Shown here in pieces: positions 10,224 through 21,392 of a stretch of 64,000 bases of DNA. Origin of the DNA: Mesostigma viride. Its lineage: Eukaryota > Streptophyta > Mesostigmatophyceae > Mesostigmatales > Mesostigmataceae. Every line of letters begins with the position of its first letter. The stretch's first letter is position 1. The stretch covers positions 1 through 64,000 of the forward strand of contig RPFO01000790.1 in assembly GCA_009746045.1 (NCBI GenBank), written 5' to 3'. Made by a program: the position numbers and the translations under genes. The notes beneath the pieces are model-generated. The model was not told the origin of the DNA, did no database searches, and was given only the letters and a program-made list of their open reading frames with translations.

Positions 10224-10871
10224 CCTCTAGGACAAGGAAGGTCACATCCACACCCATGACAGGGGCAGTAACCTCTCCCAACACCCTTAGATGCGTCCTA
10301 CCACTGAAATCAGACACCCAGGGGCAACTTGGTTCTCCGACCAGCAGTTCTCCTGTATGCTGAGGTCCCATGACAGAAACCTGTGCATTGGTATCTATCT
10401 CCATGGCAGCTACCTCAGGTTCATCCAACTGGACAAGCTTGGACACCTTAGGCTCCTTCTTGGCTCTTTGCAAAGCCTGTACAATATCTGATAGACGCAC
10501 ACCCCTAGGCCTGGTGTCGGGCCGTTCCGGAGGTGCAGCCTGTCCGCCTGCTTGCCCAACCACCGTATGTGAAGGTACCCCAGGGGCCGGGCCAGGGTCA
10601 CCCTGAGGGCTCGATACAGCTGTAGCACCCTGATCAGGAAGCTCCACGTCACCCCCGCCTTGTACACCAGCGGGCACCTGGAAGAGGTCTCCTTGATTAC
10701 CTCCCCGGGGACGGATCTTTGACCAGGACAGACGGTGCACTGCTTGGGAACCATCAATGGCCACCCAGCACTTATGGCCAGCGGCTTCTACTCGGGTCAC
10801 CACCCCATCATGCCAGCTGCCACGTTTCCCTGGAAAGCTTGGTTCCTTCCACACAACAACCTGTTGTCCGT
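10224..10871 (-). pseudogene. Element B integrase C-terminus and protease
   Basis: On the minus strand, GQQVVVWKEPSFPGKRGSW is the integrase C-terminal barrel (compare GQKVLAWKEPSLYGKRGSW in element C). A Pro/Gly-rich linker and SDIVQALQRAKKEPKVSKL follow. Then comes the retropepsin-like MEIDTNAQVSVMG, the flap region FSGRTHLRVLGEV and FLVLEE at the left end, where element A is inserted. The right end abuts the LTR of the non-autonomous element at 10872, and the integrase core resumes at 17966. The active site reads DTN. Confidence 0.75.
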
Positions 10872-11570
10872 AGTTAAAGCGCAATGTGTAGGGATAGATA
10901 GATTCCAATGCGCGCGGATAGATTCATCATGAGAATGGTTGGAATGGAGCTTGGTTAAAAATATAGGCTTACAGCACTCGTGCACGTGAGTGCTTAGACA
11001 CAAGTTTGCCAAGTCAAGGCAACACCAGTGAGGCGGGCTCGCAAGAGATCTAACCAGTTGGCACTGGCCTATTCTTTATATACTTGTGCACTGTGCTTTG
11101 CTAGGCCTGAGCAGCCTCGTAGGCCTGCTCAGTATTAACACCCCCGGTACAGTATTAACAACCTGTACAGCGTCCAGATCCTATACAGTAGGTCTGCCAT
11201 ACAGGCACAGTGACCACAGAGTACAGTCCACAGTGATTATTGCGTCTGCACCCAATAGTCCAGGACTAAGCCTGCGGTACCAACAGACCACAGGTTAAGG
11301 TTCCTATTTCCTGCGTACGACGTATTAATCCAATACCGTCGTAGGTTCAGCACCTAATTCCTGTCAGCCCAGGAATTACTGTCGACCCCATATGTCGTCG
11401 GCACATATTCACGCACGACTTAGAAGAACAGCCGGCTCGCGCTCGCGCACGACCGGGAAGTCGGAACACCATAACTTTCTTGATACTTGTCGGAATGAAC
11501 TCGTTCCGGTGCCGCTGGAATCGCAGAGATATGCCGAATCAGGATCACGCCACTGCGCTTGGCGTTAACT
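10872..11570 (-). repeat. 3' LTR of the non-autonomous element
   Basis: This 699 bp LTR is the twin of 17267-17965. Read on the minus strand it starts AGTTAACGCC and ends TTTAACT. A TATA-box-like TATATAAAG lies on the minus strand around 11070-11080. The adjacent AAGAAAAGAAAGGATTGG (minus strand, just right of 11570) is the likely polypurine tract. Confidence 0.88.
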
Positions 11571-12330
11571 CCAATCCTTTCTTTTCTTGAGCTGTAGCAG
11601 CTCACACAAGTCTACATACAAACACACACAATGGGTACTGGACATCCTCCCCGACTACAAGTCACAACCCACTGGGCATGACAGTCAGCTTGGATTCCTG
11701 GACATCCTCCCCGACTACAAGTCACAACCCACTGGGCATGACAGTCAGCTTGGATTCCTTATTATATGTACATAGCACCCATACTGGTTCAGGAGCACAA
11801 ACAAATTACAATGAGTCCCTATCCCTTCCTGGGAGGCTCGTTGTGTTACCCATGTACAAGAGGTTGGCCAACTGTGGCAGCCCATAGGTGTTCAGTGAAG
11901 AACTTGAGAAGTATGTACAACCTTCAGGACCTTAGGCGAAACCCCACAGATCACCCACAACAGCTCATCAGAAAACATTGCTGACCCCCAGACGGGAGTC
12001 GGCGCCGGTCTGCTGCCCCTTATCGAACCAGACACAACATCTACGCGAAGCACATGCAAAACCACAAGCTCCTATATACTCATTCCAACCGTGGAAAATC
12101 AGGGGACCTGTCGCCACCTCACCAGCATGGTGGATGGGTCAGCCAGTCCGTGAAACTCCGCCTTAAGACGGCACCAGGGAATCGAACCCCGCCCACAAAC
12201 CACAAATCTGGGGAAACCTCAGACTGAGATGAAAACCCCAGATAGACATCTCTCCATCAGAGACAATGTCAGACATTCCCACACCAGAGACATGTCTCAC
12301 CCCTCAAGGTGTGCTCAGGATTATGTACAA
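11571..12330 (-). other. 3' UTR of the non-autonomous element
   Basis: It is collinear with the 3' UTR of element D (53983-54727). A 60 bp segment is tandemly duplicated (about 11639-11698 and 11699-11758) and single in D. It contains the conserved T-arm-like motif AATCGAACCCC at 12180-12190. No gene is visible. Confidence 0.6.
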
Positions 12331-12840
12331 TCAAGCTCCCAGCCTGATATCCAGAGACTTAAGCTCCAGCACTAACTCCTTTATGTACAAGCTGGACTGG
12401 ATCCCCTCACATATGGCCCTGCACTCTGCCACATCCGAACTGATACAGACCCTCTTCTGCAGTCTGCTGTACCAGCTGAACAAACTTGCCCTGCTCTGAT
12501 AGAAAGCAAACAGAGCAGCAGATCTCCCCCTGACCTTAGTGACCTGGCGAGCATCCATGGAACTGTCAACAAAGATCTCCAAGGTGTTAGGCTGGGCAAA
12601 GTCAATCCCAGACAAAATCAGATCAGGGGTACTCTCCACCAACTGGGCTATGACGATCGAGGCTTCTCATCCTTAGCACCTCATCAGGCATTCTGCTGTG
12701 CATCATCAATGATAGGGCCCACAGGTGGCAGCTAACAAACCACGCCCACATGCCTCTCAACTTGGGACATGTCGTGATAAGCACTAACATCTCTAGTGGC
12801 AAGGACCAAGGGATACATATCTGAAGCAAATCCAGCAAAC
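12331..12840 (-). pseudogene. Copia-like RT end and RNase H fragment in the non-autonomous element
   Basis: Minus-strand matches to element D include LRGMWAWF, MVHSRMPDEVL-like residues, FVDSSMDARQVTKVRGRSAA, SWYSRLQKRVCISSDVAE and the Glu-Cys-Arg-Ala-Ile RNase H motif. The frame is broken around 12640, and the C-terminal part beyond LVLEL is missing. It is a relic of the autonomous ancestor. Confidence 0.75.
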
Positions 12841-14465
12841 AACGTAATGTTATTCTTAGGCTAGATCGTCCAGATCCCCTCTCGTCGGTCCTTCAGCCTG
12901 CCACATATGCCCTTATCCAGAGCACAGATCAACCCTCACATACAAACTGTACATGTCAGGCTGAAACTCATTCAGGAACAACCATACTGATAACCATGAA
13001 GCAACCATCATTGCAGGGTACACATAAGCATCAGATGATAGAGGCACTGAGAAGAAAACCCCACCCAGGCTGAATAAGGCACCACACCGTGGAGCCAACC
13101 TTGGGCTACCTCGTGCACAGATCCATATCACATCTGACAGTGTAACACCCCGAGGTCAAACATCAGTAAGGTTTTTCAGTCCCTGAAACATGTCCTCAGA
13201 CCAGCCAACTCCCATATCACCCTGGGAGAAACCAAATCCATGGTTTTACAGCAAAACAGTCGTGGACAGAGTAAATCATCCCAAGACCAGCCAACTCCAT
13301 AATGAGGAGACAACCAAACTATGTGGTTTCACAGCATCACATCTGGGATCAATCATAACTTCCAGGCCAGCCAACTCCAAACTAGGAGAAACCAAATCCT
13401 ATGGTTTTATAGCAACACACCTGGGAACCATCACAACTTCCATATGCTGATTGTCATACAGCAATCAATCTGAACATGCACAGGCCAGGGACAGGGTCAA
13501 CTGGAATCACACATCCATCATCAGCAACTCACGTATGCAGATGCTGATCTGTATATACCCTCCACAGTCGGCCTTCAGCATTCAGCAGGTTTCAGATTGC
13601 TCTTGAAGCATCCTCTGCAGGCTCCATAGTCCCGGACCTTGTAGACTGGAAATTTTCTTCAGGAAGCTTGTGCCAACCCTTCAAACATAATCTGGTTTCT
13701 GCTCCATCTGGTAGCCAACTTTAAACATGCTGCACTGTTCAAACTTTTTTTTTTTCTTTTTGAGGACATAATACTTCCCCAAAGCAGCATGGTTGCTACA
13801 AGAAACCATATATGTAAGCAACTGCCAAAACGGGAGACCAATATAAATCTGGCACTCAGCCATGTATGTATCCCCTGGCAACACTCAGGTAGTGACCTCG
13901 TGCCACTCTGACAGCCTGAACTCAACAGGAAAATCTGGATCCACTTGACAATATTATTATAGCCCCCTCAGGACACTGGTCTGCATCTCTGGAAACTGGA
14001 ATCTCTGGAACTCTGGAACTCTTGAATTCTGGAAATCTGGAAATCTGGATTTCTGGTTCATCGATCACCTTCAAGCTCGACAGGTATCACTGGGCAGCTG
14101 AAGCTGACAGCATCTCAGGTTCACTTGCAGACACAGAACTCTGGACCCAGCAACACTCCAACGTACCACATTGGAGAATCCAGGATTAGGAACCCCCTTG
14201 CAACAGACCCTGCAGGTCTTGTACATAGTATGGGGGAACACTATTATGGATAAACTGTAAATACAGGAGTGATATTGCAGAATATACCATGAACACTGCT
14301 TGGATCGATGAGGAGCAATGCTGCCAACGGTTATATTTTCTGGCAACCTGCCAGTGCATATCGGGTATCATCAGTTTTCCATTAACACTGGAAAGTTAGG
14401 GTTTATTAACCAACTGTTAATTTTCCCCTAAGGCATGTTGAGGCCCTTTCCACGTGTGTCCCAAC
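12841..14465. other. Non-coding interior with tandem repeats
   Basis: No gene is supported. Three imperfect copies of a roughly 85 bp unit occur at about 13190-13445, each with CCAGCCAACTCC followed by GAGAAACCAAATCC or similar and GGTTTTA-CAGCA. A CTGGAAA/CTGGAAT-type simple repeat lies at about 13980-14060. Confidence 0.5.
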
Positions 14466-14870
14466 ACAAAGCTAGACACCCAGGGGCAACCTGGTTCACC
14501 GACCAGCAGTTCTCCTGTATGCTGACCAAGATCCCATGTCATGAGACCTGAGCATTGGTATCCACTTTAATGTTAGCAGCCTCAGGACGTAGCACCTGGA
14601 TGAGCATGCTAGCCATCTTGGCACCGTCTTGTGCTTTGCCTAGCCAAGACCACAACATTAAAATCTCTCTGGGAATCCTCCCAACGCAGTTATAGGCGCA
14701 CACCCGATCAGGCCTGGTGTTTGGCCGATCAATCCAGGGGTGCAGCCTGCCTGTCTGCTTGCCCAACCACCGTATATGAAGGTACCCCAGGGGCCTGGCC
14801 AGGGTCACCCTGGGGCCTCGATACAGCTGTAGCAAACTGATCCTCTGCATTACACCTGCAGCTGGCAAAG
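14466..14870 (-). pseudogene. Protease-region fragment in the non-autonomous element
   Basis: This segment is homologous to element B at about 10305-10630. On the minus strand it retains KVDTNAQVS, the same DTN active-site variant, and the linker that follows integrase in B. It is frameshifted and truncated. Confidence 0.6.
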
Positions 14871-17266
14871 CTCAGGTACCCAGGTATAACTGACTCCCAT
14901 CAGCTTACCTGTCCTTGAATGGCTGATCACAGAACAGGCATATTATTGCTAAGGTGATGTTTCCAAAACCACTCAAAGCATTTATGGCCAACTGGTTTCC
15001 ACCTGGCTCACCACGCCAAGCCCAGCTGCCTAAACCTTGAAAATCAGATGCAAATGCTTGACTTCAGATTGTTGGCACAAATCAAAACATCAAACCGAAC
15101 ACTTGTTAGACCCTTCCCACACTTCAATCCAGAAGAGGTACTTCCTGGGTCTCGATCACTAATTACACACCAGCACATGGTGGTAACGGCCAACCGCGAG
15201 GCCCTTATCCACACCCTTATACAACTGTAATAAGGGTGCCCTTCCCTGTCATGCACTAGACCAGGGGCATTCTGCACAATGCTGTGAGTTGCCCACCCTC
15301 ACACATCAATACAGAGATCACATGGGAGCTCAACCTGACCCTGTGCAAACAGGCCAGTCACCAACAACCGTCAAATTATTGCAGTAATTTTGGAAACACA
15401 TTCAGCATCTGATCCCCCAGTGTGTTCATGCTTCAAGGAATAGCAACACCATGCTAGACCGAGCCTGGGGCTGTCCCTCACATATCCCTTAACAGGAATG
15501 ATGTACTCAACACCCGCTCGGGGACACACTCAACATACAAGCGGTGGAGAAAACGGCATGTTACTTGGCCCTCAAGCCCCTTCACACGCAGAACAGCACA
15601 ACTGTGCTTCGGCTACTGCATACATGACCCAGAAACAGCACGTCTTCAGCGAGACCTCCGGCTATGGGAACCCTTCAGCTCTCGCCTTATACGCTATCTG
15701 GCTACCCCCGACCAACAAAACCATCCCTGCCTGCCAGCCGCTGACTCAGGAAATGCTGACCTTGTAGGAGCTGCCTGCCAGTCACGTACACGCGCGCCAA
15801 CTAATAATGGACGCACCATCCATTAATTCCTTGCAAACTCCACGAGTTCTGCAATCACGGCCTAAATGCCATGATTCTCATAGCGCCATACCACATATAG
15901 CAGTGGAATGCTGAGAGCAAATATGCAATTAACTGCAACCTGCAGCCATCATTTGCCATCGCTCTACATACTCTAGATCTGCCGCCTGCGACATACCCGG
16001 TCGCTCGCGACATACCCAGTCGCCTGCGGCACACCCAGTCGCTCGCGACATACCCAGTCGCCTGCGACTCGCGCCAGCATACTCGCGTCTCGCCCGGTCG
16101 CCTGTGACATTCTAGTCGCCCCGCGATACTCCGCCTGGCCATCCGCTCTTCTTGCTGCCGTCTCTCGCCGCAGTCGATGCCCGACGTCCTCGCGTCGCAG
16201 CAATGCAATCATCACGTCGCGCAGCACTGCCATTATTAATTACAACAACACCGCCGACCTTGCCGCTTGTCGACACCGTCACCCGCGACTCGGAAAATTG
16301 ACCAGGAACAACTTCTCCTCGCTGCTCCCCAGATGCCGACGCTCTCTCGTCGCATTCGACACAACTTCACCCTCTAGCTGCCGACACGCCCACACCAGCG
16401 CCGTTCACAATCGCTCATCAAGCGGTATAAAGAGAACTCGACAGCAATCTGCAGCTTTGCAATATAAATCTGGAAAGATTGACGATGGATAACTCCACAC
16501 CGCTCAAACTGCAACCTTGCAGATGACGCCTCGCGTAGCTCCTCGAGCTCGCGACCAGCACAGCTCGCAGCTATGTCGACTACATGCGCGAAAACTCGCC
16601 AGCATACTCGACAGTCAACACCAGCCGAGCTTGTCGTAGCCAACACTGCAGCAACATGCTTGACCGCCACCCATGGCAGCGAAACGCCTTCGCTTGACGA
16701 CAAATCTCGAACGCTTGAAACTCGTAGCTTCACTCAGCTGCAAAGCATAGCCATGCCGCAAATTAAACCGGAACGCAACCAATGATCTCGACTCGATCCA
16801 TGCCGAACCGCATGCGCAGTTGACTCTTGATAAATCTGGATAACTCGATCCATTAAAACACAGCAACCCACAAGGATCACTAAAAGCCGATTCCGCAACA
16901 TCTTGTCATCAGGAAATGCGAAACAGCCAGGAGCGCTCGTCAACACGTAGCAGGCCAGCAACGAAACTCATTCGTCGCCAATAACGTGCCCGCAATCTGG
17001 ATAGCTCAGGAAACCTTCACGCAGCCAATCCAGCTAGTCCTGGCGTACAAACGCCCACCAACAACCTGCAAGATAAACTTAGCCTCGGCCGTCGTTGGGA
17101 ACTCAACCATTCCCGGAACGCATCATAAACCGATAATCTGCTACGCCCTTCTATCCGCTAGCCTCGATTCCGTGAGTATCCGCAGCAGTCCAGCGCAGGA
17201 TTAAACTCGACGATGAAGCCCAGGCAGTAAACCGCCTTGATGGAACCGGAACATCGTTGTAATTTG
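14871..17266. other. 5' part of the non-autonomous element, no coding support
   Basis: I see no recognisable protein. A short tandem array around 15985-16110 alternates CATACCCAGTCGCCTGCG-like and CTCGCGACATACCC-like units. Next to the LTR the minus-strand sequence AACTCAAATTACAAC (about 17256-17270) equals the priming region of element B. Confidence 0.45.
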
Positions 17267-17965
17267 AGTTAAAGCGCAATGTGTAGGGATAGATAGATTC
17301 CAATGCGCGCGGATAGATTCATCATGAGAATGGTTGGAATGGAGCTTGGTTAAAAATATAGGCTTACAGCACTCGTGCACGTGAGTGCTTAGACACAAGT
17401 TTGCCAAGTCAAGGCAACACCAGTGAGGCGGGCTCGCAAGAGATCTAACCAGTTGGCACTGGCCTATTCTTTATATACTTGTGCACTGTGCTTTGCTAGG
17501 CCTGAGCAGCCTCGTAGGCCTGCTCAGTATTAACACCCCCGGTACAGTATTAACAACCTGTACAGCGTCCAGATCCTATACAGTAGGTCTGCCATACAGG
17601 CACAGTGACCACAGAGTACAGTCCACAGTGATTATTGCGTCTGCACCCAATAGTCCAGGACTAAGCCTGCGGTACCAACAGACCACAGGTTAAGGTTCCT
17701 ATTTCCTGCGTACGACGTATTAATCCAATACCGTCGTAGGTTCAGCACCTAATTCCTGTCAGCCCAGGAATTACTGTCGACCCCATATGTCGTCGGCACA
17801 TATTCACGCACGACTTAGAAGAACAGCCGGCTCGCGCTCGCGCACGACCGGGAAGTCGGAACACCATAACTTTCTTGATACTTGTCGGAATGAACTCGTT
17901 CCGGTGCCGCTGGAATCGCAGAGATATGCCGAATCAGGATCACGCCACTGCGCTTGGCGTTAACT
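17267..17965 (-). repeat. 5' LTR of the non-autonomous element
   Basis: This 699 bp sequence appears identical to 10872-11570. Its right end abuts the integrase of element B in mid-gene, so it is an insertion boundary and not the LTR of B. Confidence 0.88.
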
Positions 17966-19055
17966 CAACGTTAGGCTCTAGGACACTCCAGCCCTTGTCT
18001 TTCTGCCTCAGCTTGAGGAACTTGGCCTCTAGCTTCTCCTTCCATGCCTGCTCAGCATCAGCTGGCAGCATCCTGGTATGCAGCATAAGAGGATTGATGG
18101 CAATGTCACCAAAGAACATGGGAGTCCTCAGGTTCAGCCTATCCTCCACAGAACGTAGCCATGCAGATGTCACAATGGCAGATGACGTCCTTGGAATCCT
18201 CTCCACCAGCAGCACAGTCTTGATCTCTTGGATGGCTCTCTCCACCACCCCTTGCTGGCCGTGGCTCTCCCTGGGTGTAATCAGCAACTCTGGAAACTCT
18301 GGCAGGTTCTCACAGCACTCAAACTGAATGTCACACTGCAACAACTCCAACCCAGGGTACCTGCTCCTTGTCAACTTCAGAGCAGCAATCAATGTAGGCT
18401 TCTCCATGTCAGGCAGGATCTCTAGGGTCTTGTACTTGGTATATCTGTCCACTGCCACCAGCAGCTTCAAACCCCTGATTCTCTGAATATCTACCTGCAC
18501 ATGGCCTGGCTGCAAAATAGGAGTCCTGGCATGAGACTGCTTGGGCTTTCTAGCAACTAGCCTGCACTTGCAAGCTTGAGCAACCTGTTGGCAGATGGAG
18601 TACAACTCACTTCCTCCCAGCCGTCTAGCAACTTGCAAAGACTGAGCTGCATGGCCAAACATGGTATGCAACCTTGAGGCAATGTCATACAAGAGAGAAA
18701 ACCTTTTATTGTCATTATTAGCACTCAAGGTATGTACAGATCCCTTATGTACAGGAGGCACCAGGGTCGTGCCTGTCAGACTGTCTCCAGCCCTATCCTC
18801 ATCCTGACCATCCTGTGCCAGTCCTGCACGGTCAGAATGCTTCTGAGATCCACCTGGGTCCACATCACCAGGTCCTACCTCAGGCTCAGCACCGCCATGG
18901 CGGGCACGTTGGCGAGTAACCACTGCAGCTACAGCTGGCATACTCTCTGTGGTAACCAAGCTTGCCCCATCGTGTCCAATAGGCTCTTTCACTAGAGCAT
19001 GGGGCTGCCCCTCACTGCTGTCACTAGCAGCTTCATTACACACCCCTGGGGGCAC
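17966..19055 (-). pseudogene. Element B integrase core (5' part)
   Basis: The frame opens at 19055. A low-complexity N-terminus precedes LHTMFGHAA...CQQVAQACKCRL (HHCC-like finger). Next come the catalytic DIQRIRG, the second D in LLQCDIQFE and the glutamate in ESHGQQGVVERAIQEIK, then the C-terminal PLMLHTRMLPAD and VLEPNV, where the LTR of the non-autonomous element interrupts at 17965. The rest is at 10224-10871. There is no protease between gag (ending 19089) and this integrase. Confidence 0.82.
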
Positions 19056-19088
19056 CCTCCAGGGTTCAGGGATGTGTGCAGGCTCAAG

Positions 19089-20276
19089 TCAATGATCAGC
19101 AGCCTTGCCCTTGCCCTTGTCCTGGGATGGACCAGCCTTGTCCTTGCTGCCACCCTGAGCTGGCTTGCTCTGACCTTCCTGCCTCAGGTACGAGGGACAC
19201 TCATTCCTGAAGTGACCCTTCCCCTGGCAGAAATAACATTCCACCTGACTGATGTCCCGTGAGGTCCCACTGCTGGGCCCAGCCTTGGGAGGACCACCCA
19301 CCCTCTTGAAGTCAAACTGGGACTGTGGATGTCCCGACTTCGGCGGGGTCCCCCGTCCAGCCCTTCTGTCACGCCCCCTCCTGGACCTTCCTCGACCCCT
19401 TGAAGAGGTCTCAGGCCCTCTCGAGGGCGCTGGGCCCCCGTGGCCCGATCCCCTCATGGACTTAACCGTGGGTTCAGCGGCCTCCTCATCACCCTGACGA
19501 GGGCGCTTACCACCCACGTACTTGCCGCTGAAACACTCATACAACTGGTCCGTCATGGCTGCCCAGCCATGGACCTGTCGCATGTGGATGGTCACATTAT
19601 CCATGGTGACCGGATCCAGCTGCAGCGACTTGAGAAAGTCGCCCATGGCCATCCGATCTGCGACGAAGAAGCCCTTGGCCATGGCGTCCTCCCTCAGCTT
19701 GACGAAGTCTTCAAAGGCGTGGACCACTAGCTGCCCCTTGATGGGCTTGTAGTCCAGGTATTCTTGCTTCAGGTGGGACCCATCTATGGTCCTCTTGTCA
19801 CTCAGGAACGACCTGAGTCGCGTCATAAACGCCGCCCAGGTGTCCCCCGCCGCGTGTCGCTCCCGAACAAACTTGAACAGCCGCCTCGCCGACTGCCTTA
19901 TGTAGGCACTAGACGCCAGGATGCGAAGCTTGTCACCGTTGTATATCTCCGTGTACAAGTTCATGTCCTCTAACATCCTCTCAGCATCCCGGGGCTGCCA
20001 ATTGTCCTTGATGGACTGAAACTGGCCTAGCACCGCGTACCCCTCAGCAACGGTTGGTCGCTTAGGCGCCGCTTGATCTGCGGCTGGCGCGTGCTGACCG
20101 CCCTGCGATCCTTGGCTCTGATTATCTGGCACCTCAGCCTGGTCTCCCAGCGCCTGGCCGTCCCCGCGTCCATCGCGTCCACCGCGTCCATCGCGTCCAT
20201 CTCGTCCATCCAGCCCAGCGCCGCGCCGCGCGTAGCCCAGAAAGCCCGCTTGTTGGTTGATAGCTCCATCCTCCAT
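19089..20276 (-). CDS. Element B Gag
   Basis: This 395-residue ORF has a Gly/Asp/Arg repeat near the N-terminus (GRDGRDGRGGRDGRGDG). A helical capsid-like region follows (PTVAEGYAVLGQFQSIKDNW to LYECFSGKYVGG), then a basic Arg/Gly-rich part and one CCHC zinc knuckle, CYFCQGKGHFRNEC, near residue 350. The C-terminus is Lys/Gln-rich. The ORF is intact. The integrase ORF starts 34 bases downstream in the same orientation. The fragment at 41308-41535 is a diverged copy of its zinc-knuckle-proximal region. Confidence 0.82.
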   Translation of the reverse strand: MEDGAINQQAGFLGYARRGAGLDGRDGRDGRGGRDGRGDGQALGDQAEVPDNQSQGSQGGQHAPAADQAAPKRPTVAEGYAVLGQFQSIKDNWQPRDAERMLEDMNLYTEIYNGDKLRILASSAYIRQSARRLFKFVRERHAAGDTWAAFMTRLRSFLSDKRTIDGSHLKQEYLDYKPIKGQLVVHAFEDFVKLREDAMAKGFFVADRMAMGDFLKSLQLDPVTMDNVTIHMRQVHGWAAMTDQLYECFSGKYVGGKRPRQGDEEAAEPTVKSMRGSGHGGPAPSRGPETSSRGRGRSRRGRDRRAGRGTPPKSGHPQSQFDFKRVGGPPKAGPSSGTSRDISQVECYFCQGKGHFRNECPSYLRQEGQSKPAQGGSKDKAGPSQDKGKGKAADH

Positions 20277-20378
20277 GATGGCCTCTGTTCAGATCTGCTA
20301 CAGCCAGCCAAGTGGCCAAGCAGCAATTAAAGCAATATAAGCTACTGAACAAGAAAGGAAAGTGCCAAGTGTTACCAC

Positions 20379-21299
20379 TCAGGCAAGACCACCACGGCTG
20401 GCCCCAGGCGCGTCCTGGTTCTCCTTGTCGCTGTCGTCGTCGCTGTCGCTCACCACAATCAGCTCTGGTACCCTGCTACCTGCTGCGCCGTCGTCGACCC
20501 GCTGTCGGCCCGCGATGACTGAATCGTCACCGTTGGTATAGTAGACAGGTGACAACCCGTCGTTGGCACCCTGCGGATTGTAGCTTGGCACCTCGTGGTC
20601 GCCAAGTGTCTCGTCGCCTAGCCCAGCGACACCCCCTGCTCCCTCCTCAAGGTCACTATCGTACCCAAGAGGTGCAAACTCTTCCCAACGCGTCACACGA
20701 ACGCGAAGGGGCGGGGGCAGCTCCTGAAAAGGAACTCTTACTCGCTCCGGAAACCTGCCGACTCTTGTCGCGCGCTGTCCTCCGGTGATGGCTTCCGCTG
20801 TCGCCCCGACCTCTGCAAGCCGCCTGTAGTGCTCCGCTCCGCGTCGTTCACGCCTAACTGGCCCCGCTGCAACACCCTCGTCGCCGATGCCGCCTGCGAA
20901 AGCACGTGGTACTCCCGCGCCCGCTACTGTCGGTACAAACTCGTGTCGCCCTGCGCCAGCTGCTTCCGCAACCTCGCCTCGCCTTGCCGCCAACTCCGTC
21001 CGCACTCGCTCAGCTACTGCTGTAATCACCGTCTGGATGCCGACCAACCCGTGAAGCTCCTGCTCGAGGTCGTCGATGCTCCGGTGCTCCGGAATGACGA
21101 TGGTTTGTACGTGTCGCAGAATTCGCTCCCAATCTTCGACCTGGTCGTCGACGAATTGCACGAAGCTGCGATTTACAGGCGGACGATCTGCAAGCAATAA
21201 AGATAGATCCCGAACGACACGGCGTAATTCAGGAGAAATCGAACCCCCAGCAGACTGCCGAAACCGGAAATCCTGCTGCCGTTGTTCCTCCTGCACCAT
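20379..21299 (-). CDS. Element B ORF0, unknown protein
   Basis: An intact 306-residue ORF lies between the 5' LTR and gag. The N-terminal half is predicted helical (VRDLSLLLADRPPVNRSF, then SIDDLEQELHGLVGIQTVI). The C-terminal half is acidic and ends in SDSDDDSDKENQDAPG. I do not recognise the family. A helix with similar spacing (EVTTAIEELDNAISSLTGYQ) is found in the equivalent place in element C at about 63300. It may be a Gag extension or an accessory protein. Confidence 0.55.
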   Translation of the reverse strand: MVQEEQRQQDFRFRQSAGGSISPELRRVVRDLSLLLADRPPVNRSFVQFVDDQVEDWERILRHVQTIVIPEHRSIDDLEQELHGLVGIQTVITAVAERVRTELAARRGEVAEAAGAGRHEFVPTVAGAGVPRAFAGGIGDEGVAAGPVRRERRGAEHYRRLAEVGATAEAITGGQRATRVGRFPERVRVPFQELPPPLRVRVTRWEEFAPLGYDSDLEEGAGGVAGLGDETLGDHEVPSYNPQGANDGLSPVYYTNGDDSVIAGRQRVDDGAAGSRVPELIVVSDSDDDSDKENQDAPGASRGGLA

Positions 21300-21392
21300 T
21301 CACCACCGGACGAGCTCCTCTCGTCGTCAACGCTGCACACCGCAACCGGCAACGACCCTCCTGGCCGTTCCGCTGAGACTGGTTGTAATTTG

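Larger units (their letters stand above)
10872..17965 (-). mobile_element. Non-autonomous LTR retrotransposon (LARD-like) of the B/D family
   Basis: LTRs at 10872-11570 and 17267-17965 are both 699 bp and appear identical by eye, so insertion is recent. They match the LTRs of elements B (21393-22089) and D (53289-53982). The 5.7 kb internal region has no intact ORF. It keeps pieces of the family: the 3' UTR (11571-12330), an RNase H/RT fragment (12331-12840) and a protease fragment (14470-14870). The priming region next to the 5' LTR (AACTCAAATTACAAC) is the same as in element B. It interrupts the integrase of B. Flanks TCCGT and CAACG give no clear TSD. It presumably depends on proteins from B/D-type relatives. 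Confidence 0.82.

Noticed and set aside
854-10226. 3 bp TSD (CCT) for element A
   Set aside because: Three bases can match by chance, and the length is unlike the 5 bp of the palindromes. Removing it does not restore the frame of element B.
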